From Ruminococcus sp. (GTDB lineage: Bacteria; Bacillota; Clostridia; Oscillospirales; Ruminococcaceae): a DNA stretch of 64,000 nucleotides. This document shows positions 51,284 to 59,866 of this stretch, piece after piece. The translations under genes were made by a program, and so were the position numbers. Location: positions 1 through 64,000 of the forward strand of contig JAFYGE010000023.1 of assembly GCA_017543335.1 (NCBI GenBank), in the 5' to 3' direction. The notes under the pieces are model-generated. The model made no database searches and was not told where the DNA came from. It was given only the letters and a program-made list of their open reading frames with translations. The stretch's first letter is position 1. The number at the start of each line of letters is the position of its first letter.

Positions 51284-53917
51284 ATGGCAGAAGCAGCTAA
51301 GAAAAAAAGAGCAAAAAGAGGTACAAAAAAAGCAGCGGCACCACCGCCGCAGCCTATGTCACCGCCGCCTATACCTTTTGTACCGGAAGCTCCGCAAGGA
51401 AAAAAAGAAAAATCTTCAGCTCCCAAAAACGATAAAAACCAGTTCTGGTCAATAGTACTATTTGCGTCAGGTGTACTCATAGCTCTCATAACCCTTATCG
51501 ACGGAAGCTCCGGCTGGCACGGAGTCCACAATATGCTAAGAGGTATGTTCGGAGTTGCCGTATTCTTTATACCGGCAATACTCATATACACCTCCATACA
51601 GATAGGCAGGGAAAGAACTCAGAAAAATGTTGCCGGAAGAGCAGGCTGGGGTATCGGAATGACTTTCCTCTTCTCAGCAGCCGTACAGATTTTTCTTGTG
51701 GGAGTCATCCCCGGAGATGAATTGCTTAGACACTTTCCGGCACTCTATGAGGACGGTGTAAAACTGAAAGGCGGCGGACTCGCAAGCTTTCCTATCGCAG
51801 GTATACTGCTGAAAATATTCGGCACTACAGGTGCCCGTATCACAGTAATAGTCCTCTTTTTCGTTTTTGCACTTTTACTTTCAGGTCTCGGACTTATCGA
51901 TTTCCTTAAATCACTTACAAGACCTTTCGCTTTCGTCGGCAGATGTATAGATGACCTCAAATACATCCTCACAGGTGAAGAATATGATGATGCTTACGAT
52001 GACCTCGAAGATGAAGATGAGGAACTTCCGCCTATGCCGCCTCCGATACCGACACCGGAAATGGAGGCTCATGCTATGGAAAGAGAACTGCCGCCTCCGA
52101 ATATTTTCCCGAATATCCCCGAACCTGAGCCTCAGCCTGTATACGACCCTGACCTCGAAGCCCTCAGCTTCATTGAGGAAAGGGACAGGAATATGCCGAA
52201 AAACGAAACTTTCAAAATTAATATGAACGGCGTGATAGACGGCTTCCTTATGGATGTACCTATCCATGATTCAAGACAAAATATTCCTGAACCTATCAAC
52301 TATAATGAAGAAGAACCAAAAGCTGATAATGATGAGCTTGAAAAGCTCATTTGCAAAGCTGCCGGCACTACATACGGTGAAACCGCAGAAGTCATAGAAG
52401 ATGAAGAAGAATGTCAGCAGACTGAGATCGTCCTTGAACCTATGTACATACTTCCGCCTATCGACCTCCTTACTCTTCCTAAGAATTCCTCAAACGGTGC
52501 TGCTGCCGCTCAGGAAATGCGTGAAAAAGCTGATACTATAGTCAACACTCTCAGGAGCTTTGGTGTAGAGGTAAGAATAAAAGACATCTTCCGTGGACCT
52601 TCTATAACAAGATATGAAGTCCAGCCGGGCACAGGCGTAAAGATTTCACGTATCAAAAACCTCGATGCGGATATCGCTCTCAGTCTTGCCGCTTCAGGAG
52701 TGCGTATCTCCCCTGTTCCGGGTAAGCCTGTTGTGGGCATAGAAGTGCCTAACGGTCAGCGTGACATGGTATCTCTCCGTGAAATGCTCGATTCAAACGA
52801 ATTTCACAATGCTTCAAGCAAGCTGACCTTTGCAGTCGGCAAGGATATAGCCGGAAACTGCATACTCGGTGATATCTCCAAGATGCCTCACGTCATTATC
52901 GCAGGTACTACCGGTTCAGGTAAGTCAGTCTGCACTCGTTCTATAATCATGAGTATCCTCTTCAACGCAAAGCCTAATGAAGTAAAGCTCATACTCATAG
53001 ACCCGAAAATGGTTGAATTCAAGGTGTTTGACGGAATTCCTCACCTGCTCACTCCTATAATCATTGAAGCCAAAAAAGCTCCGGGAGCTCTTAACTGGGC
53101 AGTTAACGAAATGCTCAAACGATACAAAATGCTTTCAGAGAGCGGCACAAACGACCTTAAATCATACAACGAATACGCAAAGGCAAATTCTCTCGACCCT
53201 ATGCCTCAGATAGTCATATTCATCGACGAGCTCGCTGATATGATGCTCGTTGCCAAGAACGAAGTTGAAGACTCCATACAGCGTCTTGCTCAGATGGGAC
53301 GTGCCGCAGGTATGCACCTTGTAGTAGCTACACAGCGTCCTACTACCGACGTTATCACAGGTACAATCAAGGCTAATATTCCAAGCCGTATCGCATTGTC
53401 CGTTATGTCCGCTACCGACTCACGTACTATTATCGACGACGGCGGAGCTGATAAACTCCTCGGAAACGGCGATATGCTCTATAAGCCGATAGGTCTTAAC
53501 GAGCCTATGCGTGTTCAGGGATGCTTTGCTTCAAACAGCGAGATACAGGCAACTATACAATACATAAAGGCTCAGGGCGAGGCAGAGTACGACCACTCTG
53601 TTACTGAAGCTGTAGAAAGCTACGTCCCTCAGACCAAGGGCGGAGACAGGTCTGAAGGCGGAGACAGCAATATATCCGGAGAGGATGAAGAGCTTCTGTT
53701 CAGAGCTATGGAAATCGCCGTAACTAACGGTCAGGTATCGACCACAATGCTCCAGAAAAAACTGAGGCTCGGTTACGCAAAGGCTTCACGTATTATCGAT
53801 GAACTTGAAGAACGTGACGTGATCGGTCCGAGTGAAGGCTCTAAACCAAGAAAAGTATATATGTCCCGTATGCAGTTTGACGATATGAAACTCCGCCGTA
53901 TGCAGGATATAGACTAA
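51284..53917 (+). CDS. ftsK: DNA translocase FtsK/SpoIIIE
   Basis: 877 residues. A Lys/Pro/Ala-rich start is followed by four membrane helices (about 62-220) and an acidic/Pro-rich linker. The RecA-like motor has Walker A GTTGSGKSV (about 541-549) and Walker B VIFIDELADMM. The C-terminal winged-helix gamma domain (about 810-870, ISGEDEELLFRAMEIAVTNGQVSTTMLQKKLRLGYAKASRIIDELEERDVIG region) reads polar DNA motifs. It pumps chromosomal DNA through closing septa. It lies 43 bases after tepA, with ribosome site CGGAGG. Confidence 0.97.
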   Translation: MAEAAKKKRAKRGTKKAAAPPPQPMSPPPIPFVPEAPQGKKEKSSAPKNDKNQFWSIVLFASGVLIALITLIDGSSGWHGVHNMLRGMFGVAVFFIPAILIYTSIQIGRERTQKNVAGRAGWGIGMTFLFSAAVQIFLVGVIPGDELLRHFPALYEDGVKLKGGGLASFPIAGILLKIFGTTGARITVIVLFFVFALLLSGLGLIDFLKSLTRPFAFVGRCIDDLKYILTGEEYDDAYDDLEDEDEELPPMPPPIPTPEMEAHAMERELPPPNIFPNIPEPEPQPVYDPDLEALSFIEERDRNMPKNETFKINMNGVIDGFLMDVPIHDSRQNIPEPINYNEEEPKADNDELEKLICKAAGTTYGETAEVIEDEEECQQTEIVLEPMYILPPIDLLTLPKNSSNGAAAAQEMREKADTIVNTLRSFGVEVRIKDIFRGPSITRYEVQPGTGVKISRIKNLDADIALSLAASGVRISPVPGKPVVGIEVPNGQRDMVSLREMLDSNEFHNASSKLTFAVGKDIAGNCILGDISKMPHVIIAGTTGSGKSVCTRSIIMSILFNAKPNEVKLILIDPKMVEFKVFDGIPHLLTPIIIEAKKAPGALNWAVNEMLKRYKMLSESGTNDLKSYNEYAKANSLDPMPQIVIFIDELADMMLVAKNEVEDSIQRLAQMGRAAGMHLVVATQRPTTDVITGTIKANIPSRIALSVMSATDSRTIIDDGGADKLLGNGDMLYKPIGLNEPMRVQGCFASNSEIQATIQYIKAQGEAEYDHSVTEAVESYVPQTKGGDRSEGGDSNISGEDEELLFRAMEIAVTNGQVSTTMLQKKLRLGYAKASRIIDELEERDVIGPSEGSKPRKVYMSRMQFDDMKLRRMQDID

Positions 53918-53925
53918 AAAGGGGT

Positions 53926-55908
53926 ATGCTTATGTACGAAGGATTTCTCCCGACTACCAGAAAAGAAATGAATGAACTGGGCATAGAACAGTTCGATTTC
54001 ATATATATAACCGGTGATGCTTATGTCGACCACCCAAGTTTCGGTGCTTCTATCATCACACGTCTTATCGAATCAATGGGATTCACTATCGGTATCATCG
54101 CTCAGCCGGACTGGCATTCCGACAGAGACTTCCGCAGATTTGGTGCTCCGAAATACGCATTTCTGGTAACTGCCGGAAATATCGATTCTATGGTAGCACA
54201 CTATACTGCGGCTAAAAGAAAACGTTCCGACGATGCTTACTCCCCCGGAGGACTTGCAGGAAAGCGTCCGGACAGAGCAGTTATCGTCTACTGCCAGAAA
54301 CTCAGGGAGTACTTCGGCAGCGTCCCGATAGCTATAGGCGGACTCGAAGCTTCACTCCGACGTTTCGCACACTACGACTACTGGGACGACGATGTAAGAC
54401 CGTCCGTACTTCTCGACAGCGGTGCAGACCTGCTCATGTACGGTATGGGCGAACATCAGATACAGGAGCTTTGCACAAGACTTGCCGCAGGTGAAAATAT
54501 ACACGATATTCACGATATCAGAGGTACCTGTTACCTGACTGAACCTGTTAATACTCCAATAGGAGCTGCTCAGTGTCCGTCATTTGAACAGGTGCGTGAG
54601 AATAAAGTCGAGTACGCAAAAGCTACGAAAATACAGTACGACTGGCAGGATGAGGTCTACGGAAAGACTATTATCCAGCGTCACGGCAAGCTCATGCTTG
54701 TGCAGAATCCTCCGGCATACAGCCTTACTACAGAGGAGCTTGACCATATCTACAGTCTGCCTTACACAAGAGCAGTCCACCCGTCATACGAAGCTATGGG
54801 CGGAGTTCCTGGTATAGAGGAAGTAAGGTTTTCAATAACTCATAACAGAGGTTGCTTCGGCTACTGTAATTTCTGTTCTATCGCTCTGCATCAGGGCAGA
54901 AGGATAACCGTAAGAAGTGAAGAGTCAGTACTCGCAGAAGCCGAAAGGATCACCAAAATGCCCGACTTCAAAGGCTACATACACGATGTTGGCGGTCCGA
55001 CTGCCAATTTTCGTCATACTTCATGTGAAAAACAGCTCAGCAAAGGACTTTGTATGGGTAAGAAATGTCTTGCACCGAAACCGTGTCCGGGTCTGAAAGT
55101 CGACCACACTGAATATCTTAATCTGCTCAGAAAGATACGCAAGATAAAAGGCATCAAACGAGTTTTCATCCGCTCAGGTATTCGCTACGATTACCTTATG
55201 GAAGATAAGAACGACGAGTTCATGCGTGAACTTATAAATTATCACGTAAGCGGTCAGCTTAAAGTAGCTCCGGAGCACTGCTCAGCAGTGGTGCTCGACA
55301 AAATGGGCAAACCTCATATAGAGGCTTACAAGGCTTTCCAGAAACGATTCTACGAAATAACCAAGGGTATGGGAAAAGAGCAGTATCTCGTCCCTTACCT
55401 CATGTCGTCACACCCCGGAAGCACTCTCAATGAGGCTATAGACCTCGCTCTGTTTCTGCGTGACAATAAGATACGTCCGGAACAGGTGCAGGACTTCTAC
55501 CCTACTCCGGGTACTATATCCACAAGTATGTTCTACACCGAGCTTGACCCGTATACTATGGAAAAAGTCTACGTTCCTAAAACACCTAAGGAAAAGGCTA
55601 TGCAAAGAGCTTTACTGCAATATTTCCGACCGCAGAACAGGGAGATAGTCCTTGAAGCTCTGAAAGCCGCAGGCAGACGTGACCTCATAGGCTCGTCACC
55701 TAAATGTCTCGTGGAGGATATAGCTCCTAAGAGGAATACTGCATCCGGAAAAGGCGGTGACAGAGCATGGCACAATTCAGGCAAAAATCACAGCCGAGGC
55801 AAAACGGGAGATATACTCTTACACAAGAACAGCAAAAACTCCTCGAAGACCTCGAAGAATACTTCCGCAGGAAAAAGGAAAGAAAAAGGAAAAAGATACG
55901 GCAAATAA
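53926..55908 (+). CDS. YgiQ-family radical SAM protein
   Basis: 660 residues. The N-terminal domain (FIYITGDAYVDHPSFGASIITRL) resembles UPF0313, and the radical SAM core has its cluster cysteines in CFGYCNFC (about residues 310-317). A second small Cys group (CEKQLSKGLCMGKKCLAPKPCPG) follows. The reaction is unknown. The last 50 residues are a Lys/Ser/Gly-rich disordered tail, whose DNA also encodes the N-terminus of the next protein in another frame. It follows ftsK by eight bases. Confidence 0.93.
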   Translation: MLMYEGFLPTTRKEMNELGIEQFDFIYITGDAYVDHPSFGASIITRLIESMGFTIGIIAQPDWHSDRDFRRFGAPKYAFLVTAGNIDSMVAHYTAAKRKRSDDAYSPGGLAGKRPDRAVIVYCQKLREYFGSVPIAIGGLEASLRRFAHYDYWDDDVRPSVLLDSGADLLMYGMGEHQIQELCTRLAAGENIHDIHDIRGTCYLTEPVNTPIGAAQCPSFEQVRENKVEYAKATKIQYDWQDEVYGKTIIQRHGKLMLVQNPPAYSLTTEELDHIYSLPYTRAVHPSYEAMGGVPGIEEVRFSITHNRGCFGYCNFCSIALHQGRRITVRSEESVLAEAERITKMPDFKGYIHDVGGPTANFRHTSCEKQLSKGLCMGKKCLAPKPCPGLKVDHTEYLNLLRKIRKIKGIKRVFIRSGIRYDYLMEDKNDEFMRELINYHVSGQLKVAPEHCSAVVLDKMGKPHIEAYKAFQKRFYEITKGMGKEQYLVPYLMSSHPGSTLNEAIDLALFLRDNKIRPEQVQDFYPTPGTISTSMFYTELDPYTMEKVYVPKTPKEKAMQRALLQYFRPQNREIVLEALKAAGRRDLIGSSPKCLVEDIAPKRNTASGKGGDRAWHNSGKNHSRGKTGDILLHKNSKNSSKTSKNTSAGKRKEKGKRYGK

Positions 55909-56774
55909 TTATCGCATCCATTCTGATAATCATATTTCTGCTTGGTTTATGGTACTTCTTTATCCGTCAGCGGGATAAGAATGAATCCCCTCTTTTTGAC
56001 GGCGACAAGCTTTCGGTGCGGTTTATAGATGTCGGACAGGGTGACTCCACTCTCATTGCGGCTGACGGAACAACAATGCTTGTAGACAGCGGTGAGTCCG
56101 ACCAGACCGAAAAAGTAATAAAGTACCTGAAAAAAGCCGGTGTCAAAAAGATAGACTACCTTATCGCTACTCACCCGCACTCCGACCACATGGGCGGTAT
56201 GTATAAGGTGATCGATAATTTCGATATTGGTGAGGTCATCATACCTCACCTCGCTGACGATGCTATACCTACATCGCAGTATTTCGAGGAATTTCTCGAT
56301 TCATGCGAAGATAAGGGACTCTCCTTAACAGAAGCTGAAACCGGCAGAAAAATACTTATCGGTAATGCCGAAGCTGAAATAATAGCTCCCGTAAACAGCG
56401 GCTATGAGAATATCAACAATTATTCTGTATGCCTGTTTATAACTCACGGAAACAACAGCTTCCTGCTTACCGGTGATGCTGAAAAAGAATCGGAAGAGGA
56501 AATGCTGAAAAGCGGCAGACTACATCATGCAGTCGTATACAAGGCAGGTCACCACGGAAGCTATACTTCCAGTTCAAAGGAATTCCTTGAAGCGGTAAGA
56601 CCTGAATATGCCGTTATATCGTGCGGAAGCGACAATCCTTACGGTCATCCGCATGAGTCGGCCATAAAAAATCTGAAGAAATATACCAAAGCTATTTACC
56701 GCACTGACCTCAATGGTACGATAATCGCAGTATCAGACGGTCAAAGCATCTCTTTCAGCAAAGAAAGGACATAA
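55767..56774 (+). CDS. membrane-anchored ComEC/Rec2-like metallo-beta-lactamase-fold hydrolase
   Basis: 335 residues. A charged N-terminus (QEQQKLLEDLEEYFRRKKERKRKK) leads to one helix (47-66) and an MBL domain starting RFIDVGQGDSTLI. The metal motif HPHSDH is at 136-141, and LLTGDAE, KAGHHGS and HPHES follow. Proteins of this type resemble the hydrolase domain of ComEC and may be extracellular nucleases. The start is inside ygiQ: no ATG, GTG or TTG lies between residue 1 and the membrane helix, so an overlap of about 142 bases is real. GGCGGTG serves as ribosome site. Confidence 0.88.
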   Translation: MAQFRQKSQPRQNGRYTLTQEQQKLLEDLEEYFRRKKERKRKKIRQIIIASILIIIFLLGLWYFFIRQRDKNESPLFDGDKLSVRFIDVGQGDSTLIAADGTTMLVDSGESDQTEKVIKYLKKAGVKKIDYLIATHPHSDHMGGMYKVIDNFDIGEVIIPHLADDAIPTSQYFEEFLDSCEDKGLSLTEAETGRKILIGNAEAEIIAPVNSGYENINNYSVCLFITHGNNSFLLTGDAEKESEEEMLKSGRLHHAVVYKAGHHGSYTSSSKEFLEAVRPEYAVISCGSDNPYGHPHESAIKNLKKYTKAIYRTDLNGTIIAVSDGQSISFSKERT

Positions 56775-56775
56775 T

Positions 56776-56991
56776 ATGATAACCATAGATAGATTTGAGG
56801 ACGATAAAGCTATCCTCGAAACAGATAAGACCTTTTTAGTTACAGACCGCAATAAGCTCCCAGAAAACGCAAAGATAGGCGATATTCTCTCTTTCGTGAA
56901 CGGTGCTTATTATATAGATAAAAAAACTACAGAGGAGCGTCGGGAGAGCATGAAAAAAAGGCTCGACCGGCTTATTAAGAAAAATGACTGA
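56776..56991 (+). CDS. DUF3006-family small protein
   Basis: 71 residues. It begins ITIDRFEDDKAILETDK, the DUF3006 pattern of a small beta-rich domain, and ends in a Lys/Arg-rich helix. Genes of this family often sit right after ComEC-like hydrolase genes, as here with a one-base gap; the biochemical role is unknown. It overlaps the following flavoprotein gene by eight bases. Confidence 0.85.
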   Translation: MITIDRFEDDKAILETDKTFLVTDRNKLPENAKIGDILSFVNGAYYIDKKTTEERRESMKKRLDRLIKKND

Positions 56992-58201
56992 TATTATCAT
57001 AATCGGCGGAGGTGCTGCCGGATGCATGGCGGCAGTGCAGTCCGCAAGACTTGGAAAGTCCGTTATAGTGTTTGAAAAGAACGAACGTCTTGGACGCAAA
57101 CTAAGGATAACCGGCAAGGGACGCTGTAATGTCACCAATAACTCTCCCTCAGAGGAGCACATGAAGAATATCCCTGTAAATCCACGTTTCATGTACAGCT
57201 CGTTCTCGCTTTTTGCCCCTGAGGATACGATGAACTTCTTTGAAGAACTCGGAGTCCCACTGAAAACAGAGCGTGGCAACCGTGTTTTCCCTGTAAGTGA
57301 TAAGGCTGACGATATCGCTGACGCTCTTGCTCATGAGATGAAAAAACTCGGAGTAAAGGTCATAAACAAGCGTGTTTCAAAGCTTATCATCGAGAACGGA
57401 CGCTGCTGCGGAGTAAAAGCCGGCGGTGAGGAATTCAGAGCAAATTCGGTACTGATAGCATGCGGAGGCAAGTCATATCCAAATACAGGCTCTACCGGCG
57501 ACGGATATACTTTAGCTGAGTCAGCAGGTCATACTATTACTGAATTAAAGCCAAGTCTCGTACCGCTTACCTCTCCGGATAAGTACTGTGCGGAGATGAT
57601 GGGACTTTCCCTGAGAAATGTCACCCTCACGCTTTTCGACGGCGATAAGCCTATATACAGCGAACTCGGAGAAATGCTGTTCACCCACTTCGGCATCACA
57701 GGTCCGCTTATACTAAGTGCAAGTTCTCACATCAGAGATATGCAGCCTAACAGGTACAAAGCAAAAATAGACCTCAAGCCCGGACTTTCTCCCGAACAGC
57801 TCGATACAAGGATACAGCGTGATTTCTCAGAAAATCTCAACCGTGACTTCATTAACGGCATCCGCAAACTTCTGCCTGCAAAACTTATACCCGTAGCAGT
57901 AAGACTCAGCGGAATATCTCCTGAACAGAAGGTCAACGGCATAACTAAGGAACAGCGGCACAAATTCGGCGAACTTATAAAAGCATTTCCGGTAAGAATA
58001 TCGGGATTCAGACCAATAGATGAGGCTATCATCACAAGCGGAGGCGTCTCAGTAAAAGAGATAGACCCACGTACTATGGAATCCAAGATCATGCCCGGAC
58101 TTTTCTTCGCCGGAGAAGTCATAGACATCGACGCTTACACAGGCGGATTTAACCTGCAAATAGCCTTTTCTACAGCCTATTCAGCCGCTTTATATATGTA
58201 A
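56984..58201 (+). CDS. BaiN/HI0933-family flavoprotein
   Basis: 405 residues. The FAD-binding dinucleotide motif IIGGGAAGCMAAVQSARLG (about 5-23) is followed by FEKNERLGRKLRITGKGRCNVTN, the family hallmark, then CGGKSYPNTGSTGDGY and the C-terminal GLFFAGEVIDIDAYTGGFNLQIA. Members are FAD-dependent and mostly of unknown substrate; one relative acts in bile acid reduction, which is not implied here. Confidence 0.92.
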   Translation: MTDIIIIGGGAAGCMAAVQSARLGKSVIVFEKNERLGRKLRITGKGRCNVTNNSPSEEHMKNIPVNPRFMYSSFSLFAPEDTMNFFEELGVPLKTERGNRVFPVSDKADDIADALAHEMKKLGVKVINKRVSKLIIENGRCCGVKAGGEEFRANSVLIACGGKSYPNTGSTGDGYTLAESAGHTITELKPSLVPLTSPDKYCAEMMGLSLRNVTLTLFDGDKPIYSELGEMLFTHFGITGPLILSASSHIRDMQPNRYKAKIDLKPGLSPEQLDTRIQRDFSENLNRDFINGIRKLLPAKLIPVAVRLSGISPEQKVNGITKEQRHKFGELIKAFPVRISGFRPIDEAIITSGGVSVKEIDPRTMESKIMPGLFFAGEVIDIDAYTGGFNLQIAFSTAYSAALYM

Positions 58202-58212
58202 GGAGCACAGCT

Positions 58213-58494
58213 ATGGATCTCATTTTCGATTTTATTCTTGAACTTCTTTTTGACGCAATAGGAACAGGTATCTCGGATGCAAGCAAAAGCAGTAAGATAC
58301 CTAAACCAATAAGATATATTCTTTTGCTTTTGATACTGCTTTTCTGGACGGCTTTTTTCACATTGATATTCCTTGTCGGAATAATGCTGCTGAAAGAAAA
58401 TGTGCTCGGCGGTATCATCATAATCGTCCTCGGAGCTTTAATGCTTTTCTTAGCAATTAAAAAGCTGAAAAAGAATTATTCCCGAAGGAAATAG
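58213..58494 (+). CDS. small membrane protein of unknown function
   Basis: 93 residues. An amphipathic start (MDLIFDFILELLFDAIGTGISD) is followed by two hydrophobic helices (about 33-57 and 62-80) and a basic tail. It is 11 bases after the flavoprotein gene with a GGAG site and precedes cmk in the same direction. No family recognised. Confidence 0.75.
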   Translation: MDLIFDFILELLFDAIGTGISDASKSSKIPKPIRYILLLLILLFWTAFFTLIFLVGIMLLKENVLGGIIIIVLGALMLFLAIKKLKKNYSRRK

Positions 58495-58535
58495 ACCACA
58501 GTCCATAATTTTTTGATATAAAAGGAGAACCACCT

Positions 58536-59201
58536 ATGAAAAACATCAACATCGCTATTGACGGTCCTGCCGGTGCAGGAAAAAGCACTATTGCAAAAAT
58601 GGTATCAAAAAAGCTCGGTTACATCTATGTCGACACCGGTGCTCTCTACCGCACTATCGCTCTCTATATCACGGAAAATAATATTTCTGATGAGGACATC
58701 GAAAATGCACTCCCCAAAGCAAAAGTGTCACTGAAATTCATCGACGGTGCTCAGCGTGTATTTCTCGGCGACAGAGACGTTTCCGATATTATCAGAACTC
58801 CGGAAATATCAATGGCAGCTTCAAGAACATCTGCTATACCGGCTGTAAGAGCTTATCTCTTTGAAACTCAGCAGAATATAGCAAAGTCCAACAGCGTTAT
58901 AATGGACGGACGTGACATAGGTACTGTAGTACTCCCTGATGCTGATGTCAAGATATTCCTTACAGCTTCCGCAGAGGAAAGAGCTAACCGCCGCTATAAG
59001 GAGCTTGCTGAAAAGCCGGACTGTCCGTCATATCAGGAGATACTCGACGACATAATCAAACGTGACTATCAGGATATGCACCGTGAAACAGCTCCGCTCA
59101 AACAGGCTGAGGACGCTGTACTCGTTGACACTACAACTCTTAACTTAGAAGAATCCGCTAACGAAATCGTAAGAATAATCACAGAAAAGATCGGAGAGTG
59201 A
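58536..59201 (+). CDS. cmk: cytidylate kinase
   Basis: 221 residues. It phosphorylates CMP and dCMP. P-loop DGPAGAGKSTIAK (about 8-20), the GYIYVDTGALYRTIAL CMP-binding region, and MDGRDIGTVVLPDADVKIFLTAS are all typical. It overlaps plsC by four bases. The order cmk-plsC-ispH-rpsA is characteristic of Clostridia. Confidence 0.97.
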   Translation: MKNINIAIDGPAGAGKSTIAKMVSKKLGYIYVDTGALYRTIALYITENNISDEDIENALPKAKVSLKFIDGAQRVFLGDRDVSDIIRTPEISMAASRTSAIPAVRAYLFETQQNIAKSNSVIMDGRDIGTVVLPDADVKIFLTASAEERANRRYKELAEKPDCPSYQEILDDIIKRDYQDMHRETAPLKQAEDAVLVDTTTLNLEESANEIVRIITEKIGE

Positions 59202-59866
59202 CTTTTATGCTGCACGCATTTGGTAAATTGATTTTAAGAACTTATTTCCGCATTTTATTCAGCTTCCATTATGAAGGTCTCGAAAATATCCCTAAAGACA
59301 CAACTGTAGTACTTACACCAAATCACAGGACCTATTATGATCCTCCGTTTGTCGGATGTACAGGTCCGGGAAAGATCTCTTTCATGGCTAAAGAGGAGCT
59401 CTTTGACAAGAAGCTCTTTGCATGGCTCATACGCAAATTAGGTGCTATTCCGGTTGCAAGAGGAAAGGGCGATTTCACTGTTATCGATACAGCTGTTGAC
59501 ACTCTTAACAACGGCAGAAGCTTCCTCGTTTTCCCTGAGGGTACACGCTCCAAGGACGGTAAAATAGGTAGAGGTCACACCGGAGCTGCACTTATCGCTG
59601 CAAAGTCCGGAAAACCTGTCATCCCTGTAGCTATTATCTACGGCAAAAAGCTTAAATTCCGTTCAAAAGTACTCATAAAATACGGAAAGCCAATATATCC
59701 TCAGGAGTATGTTGAGTCTCAGGAAGAACCAAATCCACGTCAGCTCGTAAAGCTCAAAAACCGCTATATGGCTGACCTTAAAGAATTAGCTGAGGCAGAT
59801 ACTTTAGCTCTTATAAATGCTGAGACTGCTCCGGAGGAAGAGGTCAAGGAGGAAAACAATGAGTAA
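59198..59866 (+). CDS. plsC: 1-acyl-sn-glycerol-3-phosphate acyltransferase
   Basis: 222 residues. The acyltransferase HX4D motif appears as NHRTYYD, followed by FPEGTRSKDG and VIPVAI. An N-terminal membrane-associated segment (about 8-25) is present. It makes phosphatidic acid. The C-terminal tail is Glu-rich. It overlaps the next gene by eight bases. Confidence 0.95.
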   Translation: MTFMLHAFGKLILRTYFRILFSFHYEGLENIPKDTTVVLTPNHRTYYDPPFVGCTGPGKISFMAKEELFDKKLFAWLIRKLGAIPVARGKGDFTVIDTAVDTLNNGRSFLVFPEGTRSKDGKIGRGHTGAALIAAKSGKPVIPVAIIYGKKLKFRSKVLIKYGKPIYPQEYVESQEEPNPRQLVKLKNRYMADLKELAEADTLALINAETAPEEEVKEENNE

